This document shows, piece by piece, positions 33,384 through 42,900 of a DNA stretch of 64,000 nucleotides (its first letter is position 1; each line of letters starts with the position of its first letter). Source of the DNA: Rhodospirillales bacterium 70-18 (lineage in GTDB: Bacteria > Pseudomonadota > Alphaproteobacteria > Acetobacterales > Acetobacteraceae); NCBI GenBank assembly GCA_001899585.1, contig MKWE01000027.1, positions 62,001-126,000 on the forward strand, read 5' to 3'. Position numbers and translations under genes: made by a program. The notes under the pieces are model-generated. The model searched no databases. It worked only from the letters and a program-made list of their open reading frames with translations, and was not told the DNA's origin.

Positions 33384-34940
33384 ATGAACACATCCGCATT
33401 CGCCCGCCTGGAAACAACGCTGGACCGCCTGCCGGAGCGCTATTCCGGCCCCGGTGGCGCCGCCGCCGTGCTGCGCGACGGCAAGGTGGTGGCCAGCCGC
33501 ACCTGGGGCTGGGCCGACCCGCAGCGCCGCATCCCGTTCACCGCGCAGACCCTCTCGCTGGTCTGCTCGATCACCAAGCAGTTCACCTGCGCCCTGTTGC
33601 TGGACCAGTTCCCCGACCCGGCGCTGCTGGACGGCGACGTGCGGCGCATGCTGCCCGGCCTGGGGCAGCATGCGCCGGGCACGCTGGAGCTGTGCCACAA
33701 CCAGTCCGGCCTGCGCGACTACTGGGCGCTGGCGATGCTGTGCGGCGCGCCGGTGGAGGGCGTGTTCACCTTCGCCGATGGCCAGCGGCTGATCGGGCGG
33801 GCGCGCACGCTGCATTTCGCGCCGGGCACCTCGTATTCCTACGTCAACCAGAATTTCCGCATCCTGTCGGACATCATCGAGCAGCGCACCGGCCAGCCCT
33901 ACGCGGAGCTGCTGCGCCGGCGCATCCTGGATCGCGCCGGCATGCCGCACGCGCGGCTGAACCCGGACACCAGCGCGGTGGCGGGCGGCACGGTCGGCCA
34001 TGAAGGCTCGGTGGAGGAGGGGTTCCGCCCGGCGGTCAACCGCATCCACTGGACCGGCGATGCCGGCGTCGCCGCCAGCCTGGACGACATGATCGCCTGG
34101 GAGCAGTTCATCGACGCCACGCGCGACGACCTGGAGGGGCTGTACAACCGCCAGTCCGCCCCCCAGACCTTCCGCGACGGCTCGCCGGCCCCCTACGGGT
34201 TCGGGCTGAACCATTCGCCGGTGCTGGGCCGCCCGGCCAGCGCGCATGGCGGCGGCCTGCGCGGCTGGCGCAGCTTCCGCCTGCGCGTGCCGTCCGAGCG
34301 GGCGTCGGTGGTGGTGCTGTTCAACCACATGGCCGACGCGCGGGCCGCGGCGCTGGACCTCATCGCCGCCCTGCTGAACGCGCCCGAGCCGGCGCCGCCC
34401 GCTGAGCCGGGCCAGGGCTGGGCCGGGCGCTACCTAGAGCCGGAGACCGGGCTGGCGGTGCGGGTGGAGCCGGGCGCGGACCACAGGCTGCTGCTGCACT
34501 ACGGGCCGGGCGCGGAAACGCTCGCCGTCTCCGGCCCCGGCCAGGCCAGCGGCGGCCTCTCGCGGCTGCGTCAGGCGGAGGGCGGGCTGTGGCTGGACCG
34601 CCTGTCGGAGAACCGGTCTTCCCGCCTGCTGCCCTGCGAGGGCAGCCCGGCGCCGGATGTCGAGGGGGCGTTCCACGCCGCCGAACTGGACGCCACGCTC
34701 ACCTGCATGGCCGCCGGCGGCGTGCTGTACGGCGCGTTCTCGGGCGATCTCGGTGAGGGGGAGATGCACCAGCTGATCCCGTTCGCGCGCGACATCTGGC
34801 TGCTGCCCTGCCCGCGCGCGCTGGACTATTCGGCGCCCGGAGACTGGACGATCCGGGTGGAGCGCGATGGCGGCGGCGGCGTGACCGGGCTGCGCATCGG
34901 CTGCTGGCTGGCGCGCGACGTGGCGTTCGCGCGGGTCTGA
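33384..34940 (+). CDS. dap: D-aminopeptidase (Dap type) / serine beta-lactamase-fold hydrolase
   Basis: 518-residue penicillin-recognising-fold hydrolase closely matching D-aminopeptidase DAP of Ochrobactrum, which is 520 residues long. The nucleophile and base fall at the same residue numbers: Ser62 and Lys65 in SITK. Tyr153-x-Asn155 is in YSYVNQNF. The third motif is HGGGLRG near 290. Two C-terminal antiparallel beta domains follow (about 335-518), as in DAP. DAP removes N-terminal D-residues from peptides; cell-wall peptide recycling is a plausible role. There is no signal peptide. The stop is followed by a hairpin shared with the convergent prpE gene. Confidence 0.88.
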   Translation: MNTSAFARLETTLDRLPERYSGPGGAAAVLRDGKVVASRTWGWADPQRRIPFTAQTLSLVCSITKQFTCALLLDQFPDPALLDGDVRRMLPGLGQHAPGTLELCHNQSGLRDYWALAMLCGAPVEGVFTFADGQRLIGRARTLHFAPGTSYSYVNQNFRILSDIIEQRTGQPYAELLRRRILDRAGMPHARLNPDTSAVAGGTVGHEGSVEEGFRPAVNRIHWTGDAGVAASLDDMIAWEQFIDATRDDLEGLYNRQSAPQTFRDGSPAPYGFGLNHSPVLGRPASAHGGGLRGWRSFRLRVPSERASVVVLFNHMADARAAALDLIAALLNAPEPAPPAEPGQGWAGRYLEPETGLAVRVEPGADHRLLLHYGPGAETLAVSGPGQASGGLSRLRQAEGGLWLDRLSENRSSRLLPCEGSPAPDVEGAFHAAELDATLTCMAAGGVLYGAFSGDLGEGEMHQLIPFARDIWLLPCPRALDYSAPGDWTIRVERDGGGGVTGLRIGCWLARDVAFARV

Positions 34941-34949
34941 TCCAACCGG

Positions 34950-34969
34950 GGAAGGCGGGGCCGCCTTCC
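34950..34969. terminator. Bidirectional hairpin between dap and prpE
   Basis: GGAAGGCGG (34950-34958) and CCGCCTTCC (34961-34969) form a perfect 9-bp dyad ending directly at the prpE stop codon. The inner bases probably open as a loop. It lies between convergent genes. Confidence 0.65.
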
Positions 34970-36868
34970 TCAGGCTGGCCGGCTCCGCCCCAGCACCGCG
35001 CCGATCTCGTCCAGGATCGCCGGGTCGTCGATGGTGGGCGGCGGCGCCGCCGGCTCGCCATCGGCGATGCGGCGGATCGAGGCGCGCAGGATCTTGCCCG
35101 AGCGCGTCTTGGGCAGCCGCTGCACCACCCGCGCATCCTTGAACGCCGCGACCGGCCCGATCCGCTCGCGCACCAGCGCCACCAGCTCACGGCAGATGGT
35201 CGCCTCGTCCTGGTTGGCGCCGGCCTTCAGCACCACCAGCCCGAGCGGCACATGGCCCTTGAGCGCGTCCTGCACCCCCACCACGGCGCATTCGGCCACG
35301 GCGGCGTGGCCGGCCAGAACCTCCTCCATCGCGCCGGTGGACAGGCGATGGCCGGCGACGTTGATGATGTCGTCGGTGCGGCCCATCACCGACACGTCGC
35401 CCTCGGCGTCCACCACGCCGGCATCGCCGGTGCGGTACCAGCCGGGATAATCGGCGAGGTAGGCGGCGACATAGCCCTCCGCGTTGCGCCACAGCGTCGG
35501 CGCGCAGCCGGGCGGCAGCGGCAGGCGCACGGCCAGGTTGCCGCTCTGCCCGCGCGGCAGCACATGGCCCGCCTCGTCCAGCGCCTGCACGTCGTAGCCG
35601 GGCGAGGGGCGGCCGCCGGCGCCGGGCTTGGGCGGAAACAGGCCCAGCCCGCGGAAGCCGGCGGTGATCGCCCAGCCGGTCTCGGTCTGCCACCAATGGT
35701 CCACCACCGGCAGGCGCAGCGTCTCGGCCGCCCAGATCGCGGTCGGCGGGTCGCAGCGCTCGCCGGCCAGGTACAGCGCCTCCAGCTTCGACATGTCGTG
35801 CCCGGCCAGGTGCCTCGCCTCGGGGTCCTGCTGCTTGATGGCGCGCAGGGCGGTGGGGGCGGTGAACAGCAGCTTCACGCCATGCTGCGCGCACACCCGC
35901 CAGAACGCCCCGGGGTCGGGGGTGCCGACCGGCTTGCCCTCGTAAAGGATGGTGGTGCAGCCGGCCAGCAGGGGTGCGTATACGATATAACTATGTCCGA
36001 CCACCCAGCCGACATCGGACGCCGCCCAGTACACATCGCCCGCGCCGACGCCGTAGACCATGCGCATGGAGTTGTGCAGCGCCACCGCATGGCCGCCGCA
36101 ATCGCGCACCACGCCCTTCGGCTTGCCGGTGGTGCCGGAGGTGTACAGGATATACAGCGGGTCGGTGGCCGGCACGGAGACCGGGTCGGCCGGCGCGGCG
36201 GCGGCCTCGGCGGCGGCGAAGTCATGGTCGCGCCCCGGCGTCAGCGCCGCCTCAGCCTGCGGGCGCTGCAGGATCAGGCAGGCTCGCGGCTTGTGGGCGG
36301 AAAACCCGATCGCCGCGTCCAGCAGCGGCTTGTAGCGGATCACCCGCCCCGGCTCCAACCCGCAGGAGGCGGAGATCACCACCACCGGTTCGGCATCCTC
36401 GATCCGCTTGGCCAGTTCGGCGGCGGCGAAACCGCCGAACACCACGGAATGCACCGCGCCGATGCGCGCGCAGGCCAGCATGGAGATCGCCGCCTCCGGC
36501 ACCATCGGCAGGTAGATCACCACCCGGTCGCCCTGCCGCACGCCCAGGGCGCGCAGGGCCCCGGCGACTTTCGCCACCCGGTCGCGCAGTTGCGTGTAGG
36601 TCCAGCTTTCCACCCGCCCGGCCATCGGGCTGTCCCAGATCAGCGCCGCCTGCTCGCCGCGGCCGTCGCGCACGTGGCGGTCCACGGCGTTGAAGCAGGT
36701 GTTCAGCATGCCGCCGGCGAACCACTGGCCGTATGGCCCCAGCGCGGGGTCGAACACCTGGTCCCACGGCCGGTCCCAGTCGATGCCGCGCGCCGCCTCG
36801 GCCCAGAACGCCTCGGGGTCGCGCTTCCAGGCGGCTATGGTTTCGTCGTAGCGGCTTTCGCTTGCCAT
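34970..36868 (-). CDS. prpE: Propionyl-CoA synthetase (acetyl-CoA synthetase-like)
   Basis: 632-residue AMP-forming ligase for short acyl chains. Blocks in order: FAGGMLNTCFNAVDRHV near 63, YILYTSGTTGKPKGVVRD near 245, YWAASDVGWVVGHSYIVYAPLL near 290, DHWWQTETGW near 400, WYRTGDAG near 490, GRTDDIINVAGHRLSTG near 510, and PKTRSGKILR near 590 with the acetylation-controlled catalytic lysine. The SYIVYAPL and WWQTETGW pattern fits PrpE rather than Acs. The ATG at 36868 follows GGGAGG. Repeat copy A and then the MHS transporter gene lie upstream on the same strand. Confidence 0.92.
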   Translation of the reverse strand: MASESRYDETIAAWKRDPEAFWAEAARGIDWDRPWDQVFDPALGPYGQWFAGGMLNTCFNAVDRHVRDGRGEQAALIWDSPMAGRVESWTYTQLRDRVAKVAGALRALGVRQGDRVVIYLPMVPEAAISMLACARIGAVHSVVFGGFAAAELAKRIEDAEPVVVISASCGLEPGRVIRYKPLLDAAIGFSAHKPRACLILQRPQAEAALTPGRDHDFAAAEAAAAPADPVSVPATDPLYILYTSGTTGKPKGVVRDCGGHAVALHNSMRMVYGVGAGDVYWAASDVGWVVGHSYIVYAPLLAGCTTILYEGKPVGTPDPGAFWRVCAQHGVKLLFTAPTALRAIKQQDPEARHLAGHDMSKLEALYLAGERCDPPTAIWAAETLRLPVVDHWWQTETGWAITAGFRGLGLFPPKPGAGGRPSPGYDVQALDEAGHVLPRGQSGNLAVRLPLPPGCAPTLWRNAEGYVAAYLADYPGWYRTGDAGVVDAEGDVSVMGRTDDIINVAGHRLSTGAMEEVLAGHAAVAECAVVGVQDALKGHVPLGLVVLKAGANQDEATICRELVALVRERIGPVAAFKDARVVQRLPKTRSGKILRASIRRIADGEPAAPPPTIDDPAILDEIGAVLGRSRPA

Positions 36869-36939
36869 GGCGGGCCTCCCTTTGGTCCGGGCATAAATTC
36901 GCATGCCGGGCGGGTTCGCGCGAGGGGAGGGAGGGAGGT

Positions 36940-37052
36940 CTTCTTTTTGTGAACAAAAAGAAGCAAAAAAACTTTACCCGTTGGAGTCCCTGGCCTCGGC
37001 CGGGTCTCCAACGGGCAGAAGTTTTTTGGTTCTTTTTTTCAAAAAAGAGCCG
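36940..37052. repeat. Three-hairpin intergenic repeat, copy A
   Basis: Order on the plus strand: CTTC-hairpin (CTTCTTTTTGT/ACAAAAAGAAG, 36940-36963); arm AAAAAACTT (36966-36974) pairing with AAGTTTTTT (37019-37027); inner hairpin CCCGTTGGAG (36977-36986) with CTCCAACGGG (37006-37015); then the GTTC-type hairpin (37028-37052), slightly decayed (GAGCC for GAACC). A purine tract GGGAGGGAGG precedes the CTTC end. It lies between the MHS transporter stop (15 bases away) and the prpE start. Confidence 0.9.
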
Positions 37053-37066
37053 CTTGCTTGCCTGCT

Positions 37067-38779
37067 TCAGATATCCGCGCTGGCCGGCCGCGTGTGCGGC
37101 GCCTCCAGCGGGTCGTCGGCGAAGATGTCCCGGTCCTTGGTTTCCGGCAGGAAGATCATGCCGAGCACGAAGGTGCCGGCCGCGATCACGATCGGGTACC
37201 ACAGGCCGGAGTAGATATTGCCGGTGGCGGCCACGATGGCGAAGGCGGTGGGAGGCAGGAAGCCGCCGAACCAGCCGTTGCCGATATGGTAGGGCAGCGA
37301 CATGCCGGAGTAGCGGATGCGGGTGGGGAACAGTTCCACCAGCAGGGCCGCGATCGGGCCGTAGACCATGGTCACGTAGATCACCAGCACGGTCAGGATG
37401 GCGATGGTCAGCGGCAGGTTGGTGCGTGCCGGGTCGGTCGCGGCCGGGTAGCCGGCGGCGCGGATCGCCTCGGTCGCCGCCTTGCTGAACGCCGCCAGCT
37501 TGGCCGCGCCCTCGGCGCCGGCGGCCTTCTTGTCGAAGGACTCCACCACCTTGTCGCCGATCTTGATGCTGGCGATGGTGCCGGCCGGGGCCGCCACGTT
37601 GGTGTAGTTCACCGCGTTGGTCGCCAGGAACGACTTGGCGATGTCGCACGAGGTGGTGAAGCTGGCGGTGCCCGTCGGGTTGAACTGGAACGAGCATTCC
37701 GCCGGATTGGCCACCACCGTCACCGGCGAGTTCTCCAGCGCCTTCTCCAGCGCCGGGTTCACCGCGTTGGTCAGCATGCCGAACAGCGGGAAGTAGGTCA
37801 GCGCCGCCAGCAGGCAGCCGGCCATGATGATCGGCTTGCGGCCGATCTTGTCGGACAGCCAGCCGAAGAACACGAAGCAGGGCGTGCCGATCAGCAGCGA
37901 GACGGCGATGGCGATGTTGGCCGTGGTGCCGTCCATCTTCAGCGTCTGGGTAAGGAAGAACAGCGCGTAGAACTGGCCGCAATACCACACCACCGCCTGG
38001 CCGGCGGTGCCGCCGAGCAGCGCGATGATGGCCACCTTGGCGTTGTCCCAGCGCCCGAACGCCTCGGACAGCGGCGCCTTGGAGTGGGTGCCCTCCTGCT
38101 TCATCTTCAGGAAGGCGGGGGATTCGGAGAGCTGCAGGCGGATCCAGATGGAGACGCCCAGCAGCACGATCGAGGCCAGGAACGGTACCCGCCAGCCCCA
38201 GGCCGCGAAGGCCGCCGGCTCCATGCTCAGGCGCAGGCCCAGGATGACCAGCAGCGAGACGAACAGGCCCACCGTGGCGGTGGTCTGGATCCACGAGGTG
38301 TAGAAGCCGCGCCGCCCGTGCGGGGCGTGCTCGGCGATGTAGGTCGCGGCGCCGCCGTATTCACCGCCCAGCGCCAGGCCCTGCAACAGCCGGCAGACAA
38401 TGAAGGCGACCGGCGAGAGGATGCCGATGGCCGCGTATCCCGGCAGCAGGCCGACCACGAAGGTGGAGATACCCATGATCGTCATGGTGACCAGGAAGGT
38501 GTATTTGCGCCCCACCATGTCGCCGAGCCGGCCGAAGAACAGCGCGCCGAACGGGCGCACCGCGAAGCCGGCGGCAAAGCCCAGCAGCGTGAAGATGAAG
38601 CCGGCCGTGGGGTTCACCCCGGAGAAGAAGTTGGCGCTGATGTTCGCCGCCAGCGAGCCGGCGAGATAGAAATCGTACCATTCGAACACGGTGCCGAGCG
38701 ATGAGGCGAGGATGACCTTGCGTTCTTCGGCGGTCATCGGCCGGACTTCCGCGTCGGACCGCGGAATGCGGGTCGGCAT
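37067..38779 (-). CDS. MHS-family MFS transporter with large central insertion
   Basis: 570-residue proton symporter of the metabolite:H+ symporter (ProP/ShiA-like) group. The N-terminus GTVFEWYDFYLAGSLA is the family signature. The loop motif GRLGDMVGRKYTF near 85 is the MFS motif A, and LQGLALGGEYGGAATYIAEHAP near 135 is highly typical. Twelve membrane helices can be read. Residues about 335-450 form an extra hydrophilic segment with two Cys, predicted to be periplasmic, which makes the protein about 120 residues longer than ProP. The substrate is probably a carboxylate. AGGAGAGCC precedes the ATG. It may be expressed with prpE through repeat A. Confidence 0.9.
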   Translation of the reverse strand: MPTRIPRSDAEVRPMTAEERKVILASSLGTVFEWYDFYLAGSLAANISANFFSGVNPTAGFIFTLLGFAAGFAVRPFGALFFGRLGDMVGRKYTFLVTMTIMGISTFVVGLLPGYAAIGILSPVAFIVCRLLQGLALGGEYGGAATYIAEHAPHGRRGFYTSWIQTTATVGLFVSLLVILGLRLSMEPAAFAAWGWRVPFLASIVLLGVSIWIRLQLSESPAFLKMKQEGTHSKAPLSEAFGRWDNAKVAIIALLGGTAGQAVVWYCGQFYALFFLTQTLKMDGTTANIAIAVSLLIGTPCFVFFGWLSDKIGRKPIIMAGCLLAALTYFPLFGMLTNAVNPALEKALENSPVTVVANPAECSFQFNPTGTASFTTSCDIAKSFLATNAVNYTNVAAPAGTIASIKIGDKVVESFDKKAAGAEGAAKLAAFSKAATEAIRAAGYPAATDPARTNLPLTIAILTVLVIYVTMVYGPIAALLVELFPTRIRYSGMSLPYHIGNGWFGGFLPPTAFAIVAATGNIYSGLWYPIVIAAGTFVLGMIFLPETKDRDIFADDPLEAPHTRPASADI

Positions 38780-38848
38780 TTGGCTCTCCTTCCTGGTTCG
38801 TTTCAGGCCGATAGCCGGCCCCCCTCAGCCGATTTGAACCATTGGAAA

Positions 38849-38862
38849 CGATTTGCAAACCG
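38849..38862. promoter_or_regulatory. Dyad around TTTGCAAA upstream of the MHS transporter
   Basis: CGATTTGCAAACCG is a near-perfect 14-bp dyad with one mismatched pair, 70 bases upstream of the transporter ATG. A second small hairpin (ACCGA-T5-TCGGT, 38859-38873) overlaps it. The rest of 38780-39025 shows no gene. Confidence 0.35.
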
Positions 38863-39025
38863 ATTTTTTCGGTCCCGCGCCGCGTTGCCCGGTCCGATGT
38901 CAGAATGCATGACGAATTGGTCATATCCTGCCTCGGCGCCGCCGTTTTTGGGCCCGTTTGCCGCCTTGGCCGGGCGCTTTCCTGCGCTGGCCCGACGATC
39001 CCGCCGGGCCCGAGGAGACTGCCAG

Positions 39026-39325
39026 ATGCCGACTTTCCCCCGAGTCGCCCGTACCGTCGCCCTGCTGGGCGTCCTCGCGCTGCCGGTGTTCACGCTGCCC
39101 GCCCTTGCCCAGGGAACGGCCGCCAGCACCCCCGCGACCCACACTCCGGCGCGCATTGCGCCCCGCCACGCCGTGACCAAGCCGCATGCCGTCACCCACG
39201 CCCGGGCGACCCATGGCATCGCCAAGGCGCCCCTGGGCAAGGTCGCGCCGGGCAAGGCCGCCACCAGCAAGGTCTCGGTCAAGGCGGCCGCGCCGTCCGC
39301 CCCCCCGGTGCCCACGAGCAACTGA
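39026..39325 (+). CDS. Small exported Ala/Pro/Lys-rich protein
   Basis: 99-residue protein with a clear signal peptide (RTVALLGVLALPVFTLPALAQ). The mature part is Ala, Thr, Pro, His and Lys rich with repeated ATHG/KAPLGKVAPGKAA-like segments and no recognisable domain. It resembles small basic periplasmic proteins, but function is unknown. The ATG at 39026 has GAGGAG seven bases upstream, supporting real translation. It precedes the MarR gene on the same strand by 114 bases, and the MarR gene has its own promoter. Confidence 0.65.
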   Translation: MPTFPRVARTVALLGVLALPVFTLPALAQGTAASTPATHTPARIAPRHAVTKPHAVTHARATHGIAKAPLGKVAPGKAATSKVSVKAAAPSAPPVPTSN

Positions 39326-39376
39326 ACCGCCCCGCCTGAGTCGTCCGCCGCCGCGGCCCGCCACGGGCCGCGGTGG

Positions 39377-39390
39377 TCGTTTGCCTACGA
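39377..39390. promoter_or_regulatory. Putative MarR operator, copy 1 (TCGT-N6-ACGA)
   Basis: TCGTTTGCCTACGA. It is 13 of 14 bases identical to the site at 59508-59521 in front of the catabolic operon. It overlaps the -35 box TTGCCT (39381-39386) of the MarR gene, which suggests autorepression. Confidence 0.65.
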
Positions 39391-39409
39391 ATGACCCGGC
39401 CGGTATAGT
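39381..39409 (+). promoter_or_regulatory. Promoter of the MarR gene
   Basis: TTGCCT (39381-39386), 17-base spacer, TATAGT (39404-39409); transcription would start near 39416, about 24 bases before the GTG start codon. The -35 box is inside the putative operator. Confidence 0.6.
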
Positions 39410-39439
39410 CGCGCCACGCTGACCCCACCGGAGTTCACC

Positions 39440-39919
39440 GTGGCGCGCACCCAGCCGGCCCTTCGCGACGCGGACCCGCCGCGCGCCGCCTCCGCGGCGG
39501 TGCTGGACGGCTACGTGGTGGAGGAGCAGGTCGGCTTCCTGCTCCGCCGCGCCAGCCAGCGCCACACCGCGCTGTTCCAGGCCGCCATGGAGGCGGCCGA
39601 CCTCACCCCCACCCAATTCACCGCGCTGATCAAGGTGGTCGAGCATGGCCGGCTGACCCAGAACCTGCTGGGCCGGCTGGCGGCGATGGACCCGGCCACC
39701 ATCCAGGGCGTGGTTGGCCGCCTGCTGGCGCGCGAACTGATCGAACGCACGCGCGACCCGATGGACCGCCGCACCGTGGTGCTGGGGCCCACCGAGGCCG
39801 GGCTGGCGCTGGCCGCCCGCGCGGTGACCGTCGCGCAGCGCATCACAGAGGCAACGCTCGCCCCCCTGGACGCGGCCGAGCGGCGGCGCTTTCTCTCTCT
39901 CCTGCGCAAAATGGCCTGA
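39440..39919 (+). CDS. MarR-family regulator, NicR/BpsR-like
   Basis: 159-residue winged-helix repressor. Residues 25-60 (EEQVGFLLRRASQRHTALF) and the segment LTPTQFTALIKV, then the recognition region LGRLAAMDPATIQGVVGRLLARELIERTRDPMDRR, resemble NicR and BpsR, MarR proteins that respond to 6-hydroxynicotinate in Pseudomonas and Bordetella. This similarity is from memory of those families. The gene begins with GTG at 39440 after CCGGAG. A promoter with an operator-like dyad over its -35 box lies just upstream. It precedes the Nfn-like oxidoreductase by 35 bases and is probably co-transcribed with it and the enamidase. Confidence 0.85.
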   Translation: MARTQPALRDADPPRAASAAVLDGYVVEEQVGFLLRRASQRHTALFQAAMEAADLTPTQFTALIKVVEHGRLTQNLLGRLAAMDPATIQGVVGRLLARELIERTRDPMDRRTVVLGPTEAGLALAARAVTVAQRITEATLAPLDAAERRRFLSLLRKMA

Positions 39920-39954
39920 ATCAGCCACCCGTCACGCCTTGAGGACCTGTTCGC

Positions 39955-42900
39955 ATGGATGCATCCGCCCTCGGTTTCGGCCTGAGCTTCGCCGACCTGG
40001 CCAGCCGCGACGGCCTGGTGCGGGTGGACAAGCTGTTCCTGGACCGGCTGCTGGCCGAGGACGCGGCCCTGCACACCGCCCTGCTGACCGCCCGCGCCAC
40101 CCCGGAGGCGCTGGACGCGAAGGCCGAGGGCGAACTGGTGGTCTCGCTCGGCCCGGTGCTGGACGAGTTCGTGGCCGAATTGTTCGACATCGCCGAGCAG
40201 ACCGGCGCGATTGCCCGGCAGACCGGCGCGCTGGGCCCGCTGCATGCCTGCAAGCGGCTGTTCGTGCAGCGCCAGGCGGTGAAGAAATACCCCGACCCCG
40301 CCGGCTTCGACGGGCCGGCCCTGCGCGCGGCGCTGGAGGCGCGGATGGGCGCGGCGCTGGACGAGGCCGGCTTCGCCGCCGCCGTCGCCGGCTGGGAGCA
40401 GGCGGGCGACGCCGCCGCGCTGGACGAGGCGATGCGCTACGCCGCCTGGGCCACGCTCACCCCGGCCGGCCGCGCCGCGCATGCCGGCGGCACCCTGTTC
40501 CGCGTGCCGCACAAGATCGACCCGCAGCACCTGGTGCCGGTGCAGACCATCGAGCGCGACGGCGTGACCATGCTGCGCCTGCCGGAGCATGACTGGCGGG
40601 CGCGCGACGGCTTCGCGCTCACCGACCCTGGCATGGCCGTGCCGCAGGCGCTGGACCAGGTGGACTACTGCATCCTGTGCCACACCCAGGGCAAGGATTC
40701 GTGCAGCAAGGGCCTGAAGGACCGCAAGGCCGGCGGCTACCAGAAATCCGTCTTCGGGGTAACGCTGGCGGGCTGCCCGCTGGACGAGAAGATCAGCGAG
40801 ATGCACACGCTGCGCGGCCGCGGCGCCGTGCTGGCCGCCTTCGCCACCATCGCCGTGGACAACCCGATGATGGCGGCCACCGGCCACCGCATCTGCAACG
40901 ATTGCATGAAGGCCTGCATCTTCCAGAAGCAGGAGCCGGTGGACATCCCGCAGACCGAGACCTCCATCCTGCGCGAGGTGCTGGCCCTGCCCTGGGGTTT
41001 CGAGATCTACACCCTGCTGACCCGCTGGAACCCGCTGAACATCCACCGCCCGCTGCCGCGCCCGGACAGCGGGCGCAAGGTGCTGGTGGTCGGGATGGGC
41101 CCGGCCGGCTTCACCCTCGCCCACCACCTGATGAACGACGGCCATACCGTGGTGGCCGTGGACGGCCTGAAGATCGAGCCGCTGGGTTTCGACCCCGCCC
41201 AGCCGGTGCGCGACGTGGAGCGGCTGTTCGAGAACCTGGACGACCGCGTGATGGCCGGCTTCGGCGGCGTCGCCGAGTACGGCATCACCGTGCGCTGGAA
41301 CAAGAACTACCTCAAACTGGTGCGCCTGCTGCTGGAGCGCCGGACCCGGTTCGCCCTGTTCGGCGGCATCCGCTTCGGCGGCGGCGCCACCCTGGGGATC
41401 GACGACGCCTGGGCGATGGGCTTCGACCACATCGCCCTGTGCATGGGCGCCGGCCGGCCCACGGTGATCGACATGCCGGGCGGCCTGGCGCGCGGCGTGC
41501 GCCAGGCCAGCGACTTCCTGATGGGCCTGCAGCTCACCGGCGCCGCCAAGATGAGCAGCATCGCCAACCTGCAGCTCCGCCTGCCGGTGGTGGTGATCGG
41601 CGGCGGCCTGACGGCGATCGACACCGCGACCGAAAGCCTCGCCTACTACGTGCGCCAGGTGGAGAAATTCGCCCTGCGCTACCGCACCCTGGCCGCCGAG
41701 CAGGGCGAGGCCACGGTGCGCGCGGCCTGGTCCGAGGAGGAGGTCGGCATCGCCGCCGAATTCCTCGCCCATGCCGACGCCATCCGCGCCGAGCGCGCCG
41801 CCGCCGCCACCGAGGGCCGCGCCCCTCGCCTCGCGCAGTTGCTTGACGCCTGGGGCGGCGCCACCCTGGCCTATCGCCGCCGCCTGACCGACGCCCCCAG
41901 CTACACGCTCAACCACGAGGAGGTGGCCAAGGCGATGGAGGAGGGGGTGCGCTTCGCCGAGGGCCTCACCCCGCTGGCGGTGGAGACCGACCGCTTCGGC
42001 CACGCCGCCGGCCTGCGCGTGCGCCGCGCCGATGGCGGCGAGGCGGTGCTGCCGGCCCGCGCCGTGCTGGTCGCCGCCGGCACCCAGCCGAACACCGTGC
42101 TGGCCCGCGAGGATGCGCGCATCACGCTGGACGGCCGCTACTTCCAGGCGGTGGACGAATCCGGCGCCCCCGTCACCCCGCAGCGCGCCATCAGCAAGCC
42201 CGACCATCCGGACGTGCTGATGCACCGCACCGAGGACGGCCATTTCCTCAGCTATTTCGGCGACCTGCACCCCAGCTTCTTCGGCAACGTGGTGAAGGCC
42301 ATGGGCGGCGCCAAGCGCGGCTACCCGGTGGTCAGCCGCGTGCTGGCCGCCCGCCCGGCCAGCGCTGTCTCCGGCGCCGAGCTGATTGCCCGCTGCCGGC
42401 AGGACCTGGTGGCCCGCGTGCATGCCGTGCACCGCCTGACGCCGACCATCGTGGAGGTGGTGCTGCACGCTCCCGCCGCCGCCCGCGCCTTCCAGCCCGG
42501 CCAGTTCTACCGCCTGCAGAACTACGAGATGCACGCCGCCCGCAGCACCGAGGCCGGCATCGGCACCACGCTGCTGGCGATGGAGGGCCTGGCCATGACC
42601 GGTGCCTGGACCGACAAGGCGGCCGGCCTGGTCAGCGTCATCGCGCTGGAGATGGGCGGCAGCTCCGACCTCTGCGCCATGCTGAACAAGGGCGAGCCGG
42701 TGGTGCTGATGGGCCCCACCGGCACCCCCACCGAGATCCATGCCGGCACCACCGTCGCCCTGGTCGGCGGCGGCCTGGGCAACGCCGTGCTGTTCAGCAT
42801 CGGCGCCGCCACCCGCGCCGCCGGCTCGAAGGTGGTCTACTTCGCCGGCTACAAGGCCCTGCGCGACCGCTACAAGGTGGAGGAGATCGAGCGCGCCGCC

